Positions 20,848 through 33,306 of a stretch of 64,000 nt of DNA are shown one piece after another. The stretch's first letter is position 1. Each line of letters begins with the position of its first letter. The notes under the pieces were generated by a model. That model made no database searches. It was not told where the DNA came from and saw nothing but the letters and a program-made list of their open reading frames with translations. Origin of the DNA: Forsythia viridissima (taxonomy: Eukaryota; Streptophyta; Magnoliopsida; Lamiales; Oleaceae); assembly GCA_030279155.1 (NCBI GenBank), contig CM059038.1, forward strand, positions 27,502,212 to 27,566,211, given 5' to 3'. Position numbers and translations under genes: made by a program.

Positions 20848-23445
20848 TGTCAAATTTTAAATAACTCGCAAGTACATGAATCTATTGGAATATAGAAAAT
20901 TGGCAACGATGTCGATCACACAGAGACTGATGAAAAAAGTCTAATTTAATCCGAATGAACTATTATTCTATGCTAGTTGGGTTGAAAGGAGTTTGGTTGA
21001 AATAATTTAACTTAAAGACTAATTAATTATGCAAAAAAATTAAGTTGAAAGTTCAAACTTTTTAAAGTACCAAGGTTTCAGAATCCACCATTGTTTAACT
21101 TAGCAATTATCCAATTATTGATTAATTTTAAAAAACAAATGACAAATCGAAATCAATCTATTGTCGTCTTAAAATATTTATCAATTAAGTCCAAAAGAAA
21201 AAAATCCAATATTGGCTCCCATTTGCTTCAATCTTATATTTCTTAAGTGTTTTTTTGTATCAAACTCAATTAAAAGAAAATAAATAATCAAAGGTTTCTT
21301 AAGTATTCTATTTATCCCAAATCGAAAACAAGATAATCTAAAATCAAAATAAATTAATAGAATACATTCAAGCACCAAGCACGAATTAATTAAATTAATT
21401 TCTAACTATCAAGAATACATGATATTTAAGATGAAAGTGATTTTATTTAATTAATCAAACAAGAAAAAACCGTGAAAGTTAAAGCCAGAAAATGGAATTA
21501 AAGAGATAGCAAGATAATCAATTCGTTTAAACAAGGTTTCATTGTCTACATTGGTTCAAGAAAATTAGAAGAACATAATTAAATTAAAAACAAAAGATTT
21601 GATAGAACTCGACACGAATTGAAGGAGAATAAATCTCTCAAAAACTCTTCTTCGCCACGCAATTCTTCTCTCTTGTTTCTAGTCGTTGTCGTCGTCCTCC
21701 AATTCAACCTAGATTTGGTCTTTATATAATCTTTTATCAATTTTGAAATTTATGTAAGTGAAAAGACAGAAAAAGCTCCGACTTAAAGTTAAAAATAAAT
21801 TAAAAAACTCAGATGGGCCGCGGACGGGCCGCATTTTGTTTGTTGCGGCCCATCCACGACAAACAGCCTTTTTATTCAGGGATTTTTTTATAAATAAACC
21901 ACTTTTTAAAAATAATTCTAATTTTATCAATTTAACAAATTTATTCTAAAAATACTACATTCTTAAAATTATATTAATTAATAAAATAATAAATTAAAAT
22001 CAAATATATACCACAAAATATATATTTCCACGTGAATTCACTTAAATTTGTATTTGAGTCCTTGATTATTTGTACAATAAGTCCTTCATCTTTATAAAAT
22101 TTTCACTTTAGTCCCTATACTTCCTCTTTCATTTCAATTTTGCCCTCTTTTATTTGCAACCTAAGTCCTTTAACTTTTAAATTTTTGTAACTTGATCCCC
22201 ATATTTATACTTTTATATCAATTTAGTCCTTTATAGTATCAATATTTGATACATATGTTACAAATGATATTGTGTATCAATGTTTGATACAAATGTTACA
22301 AATGATATTTTGTAACAATCTGTGTTACAAATTGAAATGTAAAACATCCGTGATACAAAATATCAATTCATGTAACATGTGTTGTGTAAAATAACAAAAT
22401 ATAATATGTAACATATTCAGTTATACAAAATACTATTTGTAACATTTGTATCAAACAATGATACGCAATATGGTTTGTAACATTTGTAACAGATCGTGAT
22501 ACTAAACAGAAATTGTTACAACTGTTACAACTGTAAAATCAACTTTAAACTTTAATAAGTTCGTTATAGTATGATATAGATATGTAATACAATGTTAAAT
22601 TTAACAAATAAAACTATTGATTTCATCATTTGTAACATACGTAACATCAGTGATACAGAATACCAATTCATGTAACATGTGATGTGTAAAATAACATAAT
22701 ATAATATGTAACATATTCAGTGATACAAAATATCATTTGTAACATCTGTATCAAATAGTATACAAAAGACTAAATTGATATAAAAGTATAAATATGGGGA
22801 CCAACTTGTACAAATTTAAAAATTGAAGGACTTGGGTTGCAAATAAAAAAGGACGAAATTGAAATGAAAGAGGAAGTATAGGGACTAAAGTGAAAATTTT
22901 ATAAAGATGAAAGACTTATTGTGCAAATAATCAAAGACTCAAAAGCAAATTTGAGTGAATTCACGTAGAAATAGTCATTTAATTTTAATTCATTATTTTA
23001 TTAATTAATATAATATTAATTATGTAGTATTTTTAGAATAAATAAGCTAAATTGTTAGATTTAGAATTATTTTAATATGGTAAGTAGTGGGTGTAATATC
23101 CACTTTTATTCATTGTCGCGGTCAAACCGCATTTGAACGCAGCAAACAATGAGAAATTGTCTAAAATTTGGATTTCATTCTATATTTGCATAGTTGGTCC
23201 TCGAAGTTCTAACAAGTATACGATTTGGTCCCCACTTCAAGTTTTACTTACAGGTATAGTCTTTTTTGCTCCAAAGCTTTAAGTTTGGTCCCATACTTTC
23301 AAAAACTTCTATCTTGGTCTCCAAATCTTCATATGTGTTCACAATATGTCCTAATTCAAATAAGACATTAATTAGTACTTTTATCAATGAATAATTAATA
23401 ACAAAATAAGATAAGCGGGTAACATATATATTAAAATTGTGCTCA
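20848..23445 (-). repeat. 3' LTR of the Athila element, split by a Mutator-like insertion
   Basis: Homologous to 33307-34629 over its length apart from the 1225-bp insertion at 21879-23103 and its 9-bp duplication. On the minus strand it starts TGAGCACAATTTT and ends AAATTTGACA. Just outside, at 23446-23465, the minus strand reads GGTTTGGGGGTATTTGA, a polypurine tract. Confidence 0.9.
21879..23103. mobile_element. Mutator-like inverted-repeat element (1225 bp) inside the Athila LTR
   Basis: Flanked by exact 9-bp duplications TTTTATTCA (21870-21878 and 23104-23112). The other Athila LTR has this 9-mer once at the same place (about 34311-34320), giving the empty site. The ends are long inverted repeats of about 370 bp: left from GGGATTTTTTTATAAATAAA, right arm to GGGTGTAATATCCAC. 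Nine-base duplications and long inverted repeats are typical of Mutator-like elements. The loop contains a diverged direct repeat of about 100 bp (around 22350 and 22650). No transposase, so it is non-autonomous. Confidence 0.88.
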
Positions 23446-25244
23446 TCAAATACCCCCAAACCTATATTTTACTAGTCATCGAACTAAAATTAAGATAAAA
23501 ATACTATTTATTCTTTTCTCTCTTTTTTTTTTAATCAATGTACTTTACATTCACTTCATCAATCAAACTAATAATAACTAATGAATAAAAGTAAAAGTAT
23601 TATCATAGTTTTGGAGAAATATCACTCCCACATTCATCAATTCACAAATATCAATTAATAGACTTGTGCAATTAGATTAGATATCAAAGTTACAGTAACC
23701 AAACAAATTCTAAGAATACCATGTCAATCCCTAAATCTCACAATATGTACGTAAGAACATTACTCTCAAAAGAAAATAATTCCAATTTGCATGTGCTCAA
23801 ATAACATAGTAAAGTGAGCAACGTTGAATAAAAATAGTACCCCCCACCCCCACCCCCACCCCCACCCCCAAAAGATATGCATGTATAGGAAAAAATCGTT
23901 CATGATTTAAAGGTGAGTATAATCTCTCAGATATTGGTAGACAAGTAAAGTCAACTTTTTTTTCCCTCCCAAATATCACTTCCCCCTATGACCTATAGTG
24001 CTAGCATCGACTTCAGACATTTTTTCTCTAAAATCAAGAGGAACTTTTATTTGGTTGTAATGTAGGCTCGGGACAGGACTAATCAAACAACTGGATAAGT
24101 GGATAAACAAAGTATAAGTGAGAACAATAGAGATTTTTTAAAGACAATGAGTTATTGTGCATTTTATCCCACTTTTTTTTTTTTTCAAAACAATTTTCAA
24201 ATAACCTTTTATTTTAAGTGCACCATATGTAGTGAGTACACATTTTTTAACTCCATTTTTTTATATTTTCTTTCAAAAGAGATGTTTTTTTACTTTGATC
24301 TCTTTCACTTTATACCCTTCATCCTCATCTTCTAATTATTATTTTATCTGCCTATCCTTCTTTTTCATTCACAACTTTTTTTGCACCACCATTTAATATA
24401 GATTTATCTCTACGTTTTCAATCATAAAAATAACATGAAATATGGATTACATTATGAACGTGGACTGACTCAGGGTAGGGATAGTTGGCTAACAAAGAAA
24501 AATTCAAGGCTTTTTACTCTTTTTTTTTAACATACTTCAAACTGAGTACTAGGGATCGATGTTCATTTGTATGCTAGAAAAACTCAAATGCATCAAAGAT
24601 TGCCTCACTATCACTTTTTAGTGAACAAATTAGTCATCTAACAACATCAATCTTACGAGCTTTCAAGTGCATTGATACCTAGAAATAAAAGAAAAACTGA
24701 CTATAGTGAATGTAAAATTTAGACATAAATGGGTCCTCTCCAAAAAGATATAAGGCTTAAGACTCACTTGAATTTTTTTATATTTAACACGTGAATTCTC
24801 TTCAATTGATTAATCACTTTCACTCGTCGAACTTCTCTTTTCACATTTGTGACTAACATCAACATACAAAATTGACAAACAAGGTGTCACAATACTCCAA
24901 GCCAAAGGTAATACATGTACTTAAATAAAAAAAATCATTACTTCATCTAATTTCCAAAGTCCATGCGCAATGCATTAATTTTTTAGACACCCTACCCCCA
25001 AATCTATTAAACATTGTCCTCAATGTTCCAAATTATACAAGTCAGTTAAGTGCATGCAAATATAATCAGTATATAGGAATAAGAGAGACAAAACAGAGAA
25101 GATAATAAGTTGGAAAGAATGTACCTCAATCAGTTGTACCACCACGCACTCCTACTAAGAAAAAATATTAAAATAAAACACAATTGTATTTTTTTATTTT
25201 TTTATTTAATTTTTTATTATTTAAAAACGGATAGATATGATCAT
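23446..25244 (-). other. Athila 3' non-coding stretch
   Basis: About 1.8 kb between the integrase remnant and the polypurine tract. Only short frames are present, and no env-like protein with signal or membrane segment. A (CCCCCA)n run lies at 23841-23870. Confidence 0.6.
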
Positions 25245-26359
25245 TCAAATCAATTTCTTCCTCCCCTCTTGAGAGTTGAACTCCAAATATAGTTTTAATC
25301 TTTGGCCATTAACTTTGAAAATATCACCATTTTTGGAGTTTTCAACCTCAATTGCTCCATAGAAATAAACTATATGAACAATAAAAAGGTCTGACCATCT
25401 ATAACGTAACTTATGGGGATAAATTATACGAACAATAAAAGAGCCTGACCATTTAGAACGTAAATTACCTGGAAATAAATGCAAACAAAAATTGTATAAA
25501 AGTAATTTTTGACATGGGGTGAACGATTTTCTTTTTATGTGCTTATCATGAAAGACTTTGATTATTTGTTTGTAGCTCTTTGCATTCTCATAAGCATCGT
25601 TCCAAATCTCCTCAAGTTCTATCAGTTGTAATTTTCTTTTTAACCCAGTTTTCTGCAAATCAAAATTGAATTTCTTAATAGCCCAATAAGTCAGTGCTCA
25701 AGCTCAACCGATAGGTGGTAGGCTTTCCTATACACCAGTTTATAAGGAGAAGTTCCAATGGGTGTTTTGAAAGCTGTTCTATATGCCCATAATACATCAG
25801 TAAGTCGTAGAGACCAATCCTTTCCATCAGGTCGAACTGTCTTCTCTAAAATATGCTTTATCTCTCGATTTGAAACCTCCACTTGACCGCTAGTTTGTGT
25901 GTGATATGGGGTTACAACTTTGTGTGTGATGAAGTACTTTGCTAACAGGGTTTGAAAATACTTATTACATAAACGATATTCACCATCACTGATTACAGCC
26001 CGTAGAGTGTCAAAGTGAGATAAAATGTTTCTATTCAAAAATGCCACCACATTTTTGTGATCATTAGTCCTATGTAGAATTGCCTCGATCTACTTGAAAA
26101 CATAATCGACACCAACCAATATGTAAAGATAGCTAAATGATGGAGAAAAATGTCACATGAAATTGATCCCCCATACGTCAAAGATCTCAACTACGAGAAT
26201 AGGATTAAGCGGCATCGTGTTTCTTTTTGAAATGCTTCCCATACGTTGATACCTGTCACATGAAGAACAAAAAATATAAGTGTCACGGAAAAGAGTAGGC
26301 CAATAAGAGATCACACTAAAATGGCCTCCACAAGCTTGGTCATGGCAAACAGATATCAC
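25245..26359 (-). pseudogene. Athila integrase remnant
   Basis: Three fragments on the minus strand. The zinc-binding part is at 26359-26153 (CHDQACGGHFS, CSSCDRYQRMGSISKRN). The catalytic core is at 26050-25691 (RAVISDGEYRLCNKYFQTLL, TPYHTQTSGQVEVSNREIK, DWSLRLTDVLWAYRTAF, PYKLVYRKAYHLSVELEH). The C-terminal part is at 25658-25245 (WNDAYENAKSYK, NGDIFKVNGQRLKLYLEF). The wording is characteristic of Athila integrase. In the C-terminal part the 'LR.(K/R)WS..FIV.I.Y' motif occurs twice in tandem. Stops and frame changes make it non-functional. Confidence 0.9.
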
Positions 26360-28950
26360 ACTTTGGAATTCATTTTCTGGGACACACCTCCTTATAATTT
26401 GATCAGCACGGTATTTAAAAAATAAGGATCATCCCAAAAGAAGTTCTTCACTTCAGCTAAAAACTTAGTTCTATCTTGTTTAGTCCAATGTTCTGGAAGC
26501 TTACTGTAACAAGATAATTAACTATGTTGGCAAACCAGGGTACATCATCAATATTCATAAGTTGTTCATTTGGAATCAATCCATTTAATGGTCGTTTTTC
26601 CTGTACAGAGTCAAGCATAATACGAGATAAGTGGTCAGCTACAACATTTTTAGAACCCTTTTTTATTTTTAAACTCAATGTCAAATTCTTGCAAAAGCAA
26701 AATCCACCGAATAACTTTAGTTTAGCATCTTTCTTAGTGAGAAGATATTCGAGGTCAGCATGGTTAGAAAAAATAATTACTTTACACCCTACAAGATATG
26801 ATCGAAATTTATCTAATGCAAATACAACTGCTGGAATTTCTTTCTTCGTAGTAGAATAATTCAATTGTGCATTGTTAAGAGTTCTACAAGCATATTAAAT
26901 AACAGAAGGTAATCGATCTAATCTCTGTCCTAAAACTGCTCCTATAACGTAATCAGATGCATCACACATGAGTTCAAAAGGTAAATTCCAATTAGGCGGT
27001 CGAATGATAGGTGTAGTGGTCAACAATTTTTTAAGTCTTTCAAACGCTTATAAACAAGAATCATTAAATACAAAAAAGGTGTATCCTTAACAAGTAAATT
27101 GCATAAGGGTCTAGAGATTTTACTAAAATCTTAAATGGATCTATTATAAAAACCAGCATGCCCAAGGAAATATCTTACTTCTCTCACTGATTTTGGAGGT
27201 GGAAAATTGGAGATAAGACCCACTTAGGCCTTATCAACTTCAATACCACTACTAGAGATAATGTGACCAAGAACAATACTTTGTTTCACCATAAAGTGAC
27301 ATTTTTTCCAATTTAAAACTAAGTTTTTTACTCGCATCTCTACAATACTAAAGTTAGATGGCACAAATATTCATCAAACGAATCTCCATATACAGAAAAA
27401 TCATCCATGAACACTTCAAGAAACCTCTCAACCATGTCAAAAAAAAATACTAAGCATACATCTTTAAAAAGTAACATGTGCATTACACAAACCAAATGAC
27501 ATTCTTCTATACGAAAAGGTTCCAAAAGGACAAGTGAAAGTAGTTTTCTCTTGATCTTCTGGAGCTATGAGAAATTGGTTATAGCCAGAATAACCCTCTA
27601 GAAAACAATAAAATCATTACATGGAAGCCTATCAAGCATTTGATCAATGAATGAAAGAGGAAAGTGATATTTTCTAGTGACTAAATTCAATTTTATGTAA
27701 TCAATGCAAACATGCCAACCTGTAGTTACTCTAGTTAGAACCAATTCATTGATAGTATTAGTAACTACTGTGATATCTGATTTTTTGAGATAACGTGTAC
27801 TGACTTACCTACGTGCTATCAGAAATTGGATAAATAATCCAGCATCTAACAATTTAAGCACTTCAGTTCTTACAACCTCTTTCATATTAGGATTTAACAT
27901 ATGTTGCATCTCTATAGTAGACATAGAATTCTCTTCAAGATAGATATAATGCATACAATCTACTGGATTTATACCTATGATATCAGCAATGGTCCATCCA
28001 AGTGCCTATTTATATTCAGTCAAAATACTTAAGAACTTACCTTTTGTGCATCATCAAGGGAATAATATATAATTACTGGTAAAGTGTCAGCCTCTCCCAA
28101 GAATGCATATTGTAAAGTGTCAAGCAATGATTTAATCTCTAATTTTGATGGTTGTTGAACTGATGGGACGTTCTTCTTTTCACTTGTTGGAAGTGGCTCA
28201 ATTTTCTATTTTCATTTAGTTGTATCCATGATAGATGCTAACTTAAACAAGACATTCACTTCATTTATAGCACTATCAACATCAAAATATGAACCAAAAT
28301 GAGTTAAGCACATCTTTAAAACATCATCACAATTAGTAGAAACAAAAGAATCATCAACTAATGCTTATATCATATCAACATCATCAACATCCTCATTGTC
28401 ATATAGTTGCTTGTTGACATTAAAAACATTCAATTATATTGTTATGTTTCCAAACGATAGCTGCATAACTCCATTTCTGCCATTAATAACAGCATTAGAT
28501 GTTGCTAGAAAATAACGACCAAAACTTACAACTTATAAGGATGTGTTTTGTAGAGTCTCGTACCGATTGAATATTAAGTACAATAAAATCAACAGGAAAA
28601 ATAAACTTGTCAACCTGTATCAAAACATTCTCTAGAATTCCACATGGGACTTTTACAAATCTATCAGCAAGTTGTAAAATCACAAATGTTGGTTTAACTC
28701 GCCTAGCCCAAATTGCATATACACAGAGTAAATAAGAAGATTAACACTAGTTTCTAAATCTAACAAAGCTTTCTCAATCTTATGGTTTCCTATGATGCAT
28801 GAAATAGTAGGACAACTTAGATCTTTAAATTTTGGAGAGGTGTTGCTTTAAATTAACGAGCTAATTTGTTCAGTTAAAAAAGCCTTTTTGTGCACATGCA
28901 ATTGTCTTTTTTTTCGTACATAGGTCCTTCAAGAACTTAGCATAGGCAGG
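26360..28950 (-). pseudogene. Athila protease, RT and RNase H remnant
   Basis: On the minus strand, protease is at 28683-28495 (LQLADRFVKVPCGILENVLI, VDKFIFPVDFIVL). RT follows, with the catalytic FMDDFSVYGDSFDEYLCHL at about 27430-27345. RNase H is at 26864-26457 (NYSTTKKEIPAVVFALDKFR, FSNHADLEYLLTKKDAKL, NVVADHLSR). Stops and frameshifts separate the pieces. The order and motifs match Athila pol. Confidence 0.85.
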
Positions 28951-29159
28951 AACTTGTTTAATAGCATCAAGTAGGAGGATATTTATACTTACCTGTTTGA
29001 AGATTTCCATGATTTTATTGATCACACTACCTTGCTTCACTTTTTTTTAGCCTATGAGGAAATGGGACTTTTGGAATGTAAGATGACTCACTGTTCTTTT
29101 TGGGAGCTTCCTAAACTGAAATCATCAATTGATGCATTACCTAGAGAAACTTGTTGATC

Positions 29160-31244
29160 CACTACAAGAAATAAGCCTTTTTACCACAGTCGATAACCGT
29201 CGTTACAGATAATAAAATTAATGGTAAAAGCTTTTTACCACAGATTAACTATGAATTTACGTCTGTGGTAATAAAAGTCGTGGTGAATACTTTTACTACA
29301 ACTAATTTCTGTCGTAAATAGTATTTACTACAATTTTACTACAACTCAAAATTGTAGTAAATATTTACTTATAAACTCGCTGTTATTACTATTAACGATG
29401 AGAAGTGTATGTCGTAACAAGTTATGAAATATGACGGTTGGTTGTTATCGTAAATAGTAATTGTAAATGTTAATTAATGTTTTTATGATAGGTGTTTGCC
29501 GTGGTAAATTCACTTTTATATGTCTTCATTCACAATAGTCTCCTTCATTCATAAGAAATCTTCTTTAAAAAATAAAAATAAAAATAGAATGAGAACTCAC
29601 AGTCTTTTCTAGTTGAATTCTAAAAATAGATATTAGAATTGATAGTAGCAAATGCCTCGTAACATTTATTTATATCATCTTAAAATCTATATTATAAATT
29701 GCAACCAAATTATTTGGTTAACAACTTAACATATTTCATTATATTCAAAATTTCCTATCATACATTTATTACAAATTCTAAATGCTAGTCAACACAGTAT
29801 AGCAAACTTCTAGCAAATCAAACAAATTAGCTATGCATATTAATAGATATATTTGAAACCTTCTAAATCCATAATAGATTAGATACCCAACAACAACAAC
29901 AAATTTACCACAAACGAAGACATGTAGTGATGTTATTGGTGAAATAACAATTCAAATAAAATTCGTTAATATTTCAACACAATCAAGCAAATACCCAAGC
30001 TCATAGCACAATATTGAAAAATGCAAGACAACTCCAACTTGCAAGTATTTGTCATCTTTCTTCGTGCCATAATAAGACATGTCCATAATGGTATTAGGTA
30101 ATATGGCTGGGTTTTCATATCAAAATCTTTAAATTTATGATTGTACCTTTACAATTCAATCCAAACACCATCCCAAAAGACGATTCCTCACCACCCACCC
30201 ACAATCAAATATTAGTATAATGAAGAGAAATACATACCAAATTCTGCTTGCAATAAATTTAGGAAATTTTTGTACATCATGGATTCAATTGATAATTCCA
30301 TGAAATTGTTATAAATGCCAACTCTTGTTCATTGATAAAACGGGGTTCTTAATGTGAACATTATTTTTTTCGAGCGTGTAAATTTCACACCTTGTGTGAT
30401 ATGAGTAGAATACACTATAAAAGAACTAGATATACCTAAAACTATGGCTTTTGTCTTTCTCGATCCAGCCTATCATATCCCATCCCCTGGCGAAACTTAC
30501 AAAGTATTACAAAACAGAGAAGCATATTCATTATTTCTTGGTATTACAATTCAAGATTTCTAGCATATTCATTATTATTACAATTCATGATTTCTATATT
30601 CATCTCTAAACTTAAAACATTCATATAAAAAATAAAATATAGTCTATAAACTTGCAATTAACATATACCTGAAATCAAACTTTGTTTGAGAGAAATACCT
30701 GGCCGGATTTTGCTAATCCAATAGTGCAGGAGGAAGAGACGAAATCGATTGTGTTGGTTATGATTGGGGAAAATTAAGGATTTTAGAAAAACAAATGGAG
30801 ACAATGAGGAATTTGTTGAATAATTTGTGCTTAAGAGAAACAAATGGGGTTTGTGAGAAATGAGTTTTGCCAAATGAAAATTGGTGTGGGAAGAAAATAT
30901 GATTTTCAGCGGGAGAAATTGAAATTAAAAAAACTATGGGATTTATAAATTTTTTTCACGTTATTTTTCAGCTAAAAAATTGCAATTATTGTCACGAGTT
31001 CACAAATATATGGTTAATAGTAGCTAGTTTTTACCACGAACCATCGATTGTGGTAAATATTGCTACTTATTAAGACACTCATAAGTTTACTGTAGTAAAA
31101 AAATTAAGACGGAAAAGACAGTCTGTTGTCAATAGGTTTCACTACTAACAACAGATAATTTGCTTGTCGTAAATTGTATTATTTACAACAGCCGCTATAT
31201 CTGTGGTAATAAATTTGTCGTAAATAGACGATTTTCTTGTAGTG
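29160..31244. mobile_element. Non-autonomous CACTA (En/Spm-type) transposon, 2085 bp
   Basis: Ends are CACTACAAGAAA on the left and TTTCTTGTAGTG on the right, the signature of CACTA elements. Beside the ends lie many short subterminal repeats around TACCACAG and CGTAAATAG in both orientations, where the transposase would bind. The flanking triplets are ATC and ATG, so the expected 3-bp duplication is imperfect by one base. No transposase frame was recognised. It interrupts the Athila element between gag and protease. Confidence 0.88.
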
Positions 31245-31360
31245 ATGTATTTCTTTTTGAAATTTCCACTTGGTTGTCAAACAATTTGCCGTGTCTCAAA
31301 GTCATGATAGATTTAGCCTCTTCTGTTGGTTGTTTGATAGTCTCAATATTGTACACTCTT

Positions 31361-33059
31361 TTAGGGATTAGGAAGTGGCTGACTAGAAAACTTTCTTTTC
31401 TCAATAGTTGTTGCCAACTGTTGGACTGAAGAGACCAGTTGTCTCATCATATTTTTCATATTAAAGATAGATTGTACCTGTGAGTTTTGGCTAATTCGAA
31501 CTTCATTCATAAACCCGGTAATGGTGTGATTCTGGTGCTCTAATGCAGCTTGTGTAGCTTTTGTCAATTTTTGAATTGCTTCATTCTATGGTTTTGACTG
31601 TGAATTTTTTTGATTGAACTGCCTGGTATTTTGTTGAGGGACTTGACCTGCCGTACTATCATGTTGAACACCTTGCGACCAAGAAAAATAAGGGTGGTCT
31701 CTCCATCCTGGGTTATATGTGTTGGAATAAGGATTGTAATGTGGTTTTCTCATGATGTTAAGGGCATTCACTTGATTAGAACATGCATCTGGCTCAACAG
31801 AATTACTAATTGTCAACGAGGTTAATTGGTGGGAAATATCTTCTATTACGTCTTTGACTTCTTTGATTTCTGAGCTAGGTTCACAGCTTCGAATCTCATA
31901 TATTCTTCTTTTCTTTGGTTCAGTCCGAGAAGATCGATTCCATTGTTGTGAATTGTCAGCCTATTTTTGAAAGAAGCTCCAAATTTTTGTAGCATTTTTT
32001 GACATAAGCTCTCCACCACTTGTGGCTATCAACCATTCTTGAATATGTGATAGTAATATCTCTAAAAAATATTGGCATAAGTGCTATTTTTCATAGACGT
32101 GATGTGAACATTTCATAAGGAGCCCATTAAATCTCTCTCATGTTGAACACCCTGCGACCAAGAAAAATTGGGGTGGTCTCTCCATCCTGGGTTATATGTG
32201 TTGGAATAAGGATTGTAATGTGGTTTTCTCATGATGTTAAGGGCATTCACTTGATCAGAACATGCATCTGGCTCAACAGAATTATTAATTGTCAACGAAG
32301 TTAATTGGTGGGAAATATCTTCTATTACGTCTTTGACTTCTTTGATTTTTGAGCTAGGTTCACAGCTTTGAATCTCATATATTCTTCTTTTCTTTGGTTC
32401 AGTCCGAGAAGATCGACTCCGCTGTTGTGAATTATCAGCCTATTTTTGAAAGAAGCTCCAAATTTTTGTTGCATTTTTTGACATAAGCTCTCTACCACAT
32501 GTAGCTATCAACCATTCTTGAATATGTGATAATAATACCTCTAAAAAAATATTGGCATAAGTGCTATTTTTCATAGACGTGATGTGGACATTTCATAAGG
32601 AGCCCATTAAATCTCTCTCAAGTTTCATAGAATGATTCTTCGTTTTTCTGCACAAACTCTGAAATTTTCCTGCGAATATCATTAGTCTCATGAACAGAAA
32701 AATATTTATAGAAAAATTTAGCAACCATTTTGTTCTAAAGATGTAATACTATTGGCAAGTAATGTATTAAACCATGATCTAGATCTATCTTTCAGAAAAA
32801 AAGTAAACAGACGAAGTTTAACATTATGATGAGAAACATTCTCATATTTAAATGTCTCACATACAACATAAAAATCTGTCAAAAGATTATAGAGTTCTTT
32901 ATTATCTAAACCATAAAAAGATGGAAGACAATTAAGCATACTCGATTTTAGCTTAAAATTCCTAGTAGCTACTTGTGGGTATTGTATACATGAGGTGCTC
33001 AAATTAGCTAACAGACTAAAATAGTCCCTAAAAGGTTTCTCCACAATTTCATCACCCAT
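31361..33059 (-). pseudogene. Athila gag remnant with an internal tandem duplication
   Basis: On the minus strand, 33059-32718 encodes the gag core (NCLPSFYGLDNKELYNLLTD, KLRLFTFFLKDRSRSWFNTL). The downstream part (NPYSNTYNPGWRDHPNFSWS) occurs twice because of a tandem duplication of about 480 bp (31660-32138 and 32139-32620). Frames end in stops. The NPGWRNHPNFSW-type motif is usual for Athila gag. Confidence 0.87.
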
Positions 33060-33278
33060 AACGATTATTATTTCAGTTCCTTCAAATTTATCTAAAGTGG
33101 TAGCTCGTTTTCGTTGTTGAAAAGACCTTTAAATTTTACTGTCTAGAGATTCTAGCTTAATTTCTAGAGATCTACGACCAATCATGCACTATATTTATAT
33201 ATATATATATTTAAAAAATCCTAAATTATAACTAGTAAAGAATAAAATTAACTAAAACTAAATTAACTTTCCGACGCA

Positions 33279-33297
33279 CTCCCCGGCAACAGCGCCA
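33279..33297 (-). promoter_or_regulatory. Primer-binding site of the Athila element
   Basis: The minus strand reads TGGCGCTGTTGCCGGGGAG nine bases inside the 5' LTR. It is one base off the common plant TGGCGCCGTTGCCGGGGA site, which I recall as the tRNA-Asp site typical of Athila. Confidence 0.85.
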
Positions 33298-33306
33298 CAA
33301 ACTTGT

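Noticed and set aside
23446..25244. Env-like gene downstream of Athila integrase
   Set aside because: Only short frames without a signal peptide, membrane anchor or splice pattern.
30658..30873. Minus-strand 71-codon frame inside the CACTA element as transposase
   Set aside because: No CACTA transposase motif; composition is explained by local T-rich DNA.
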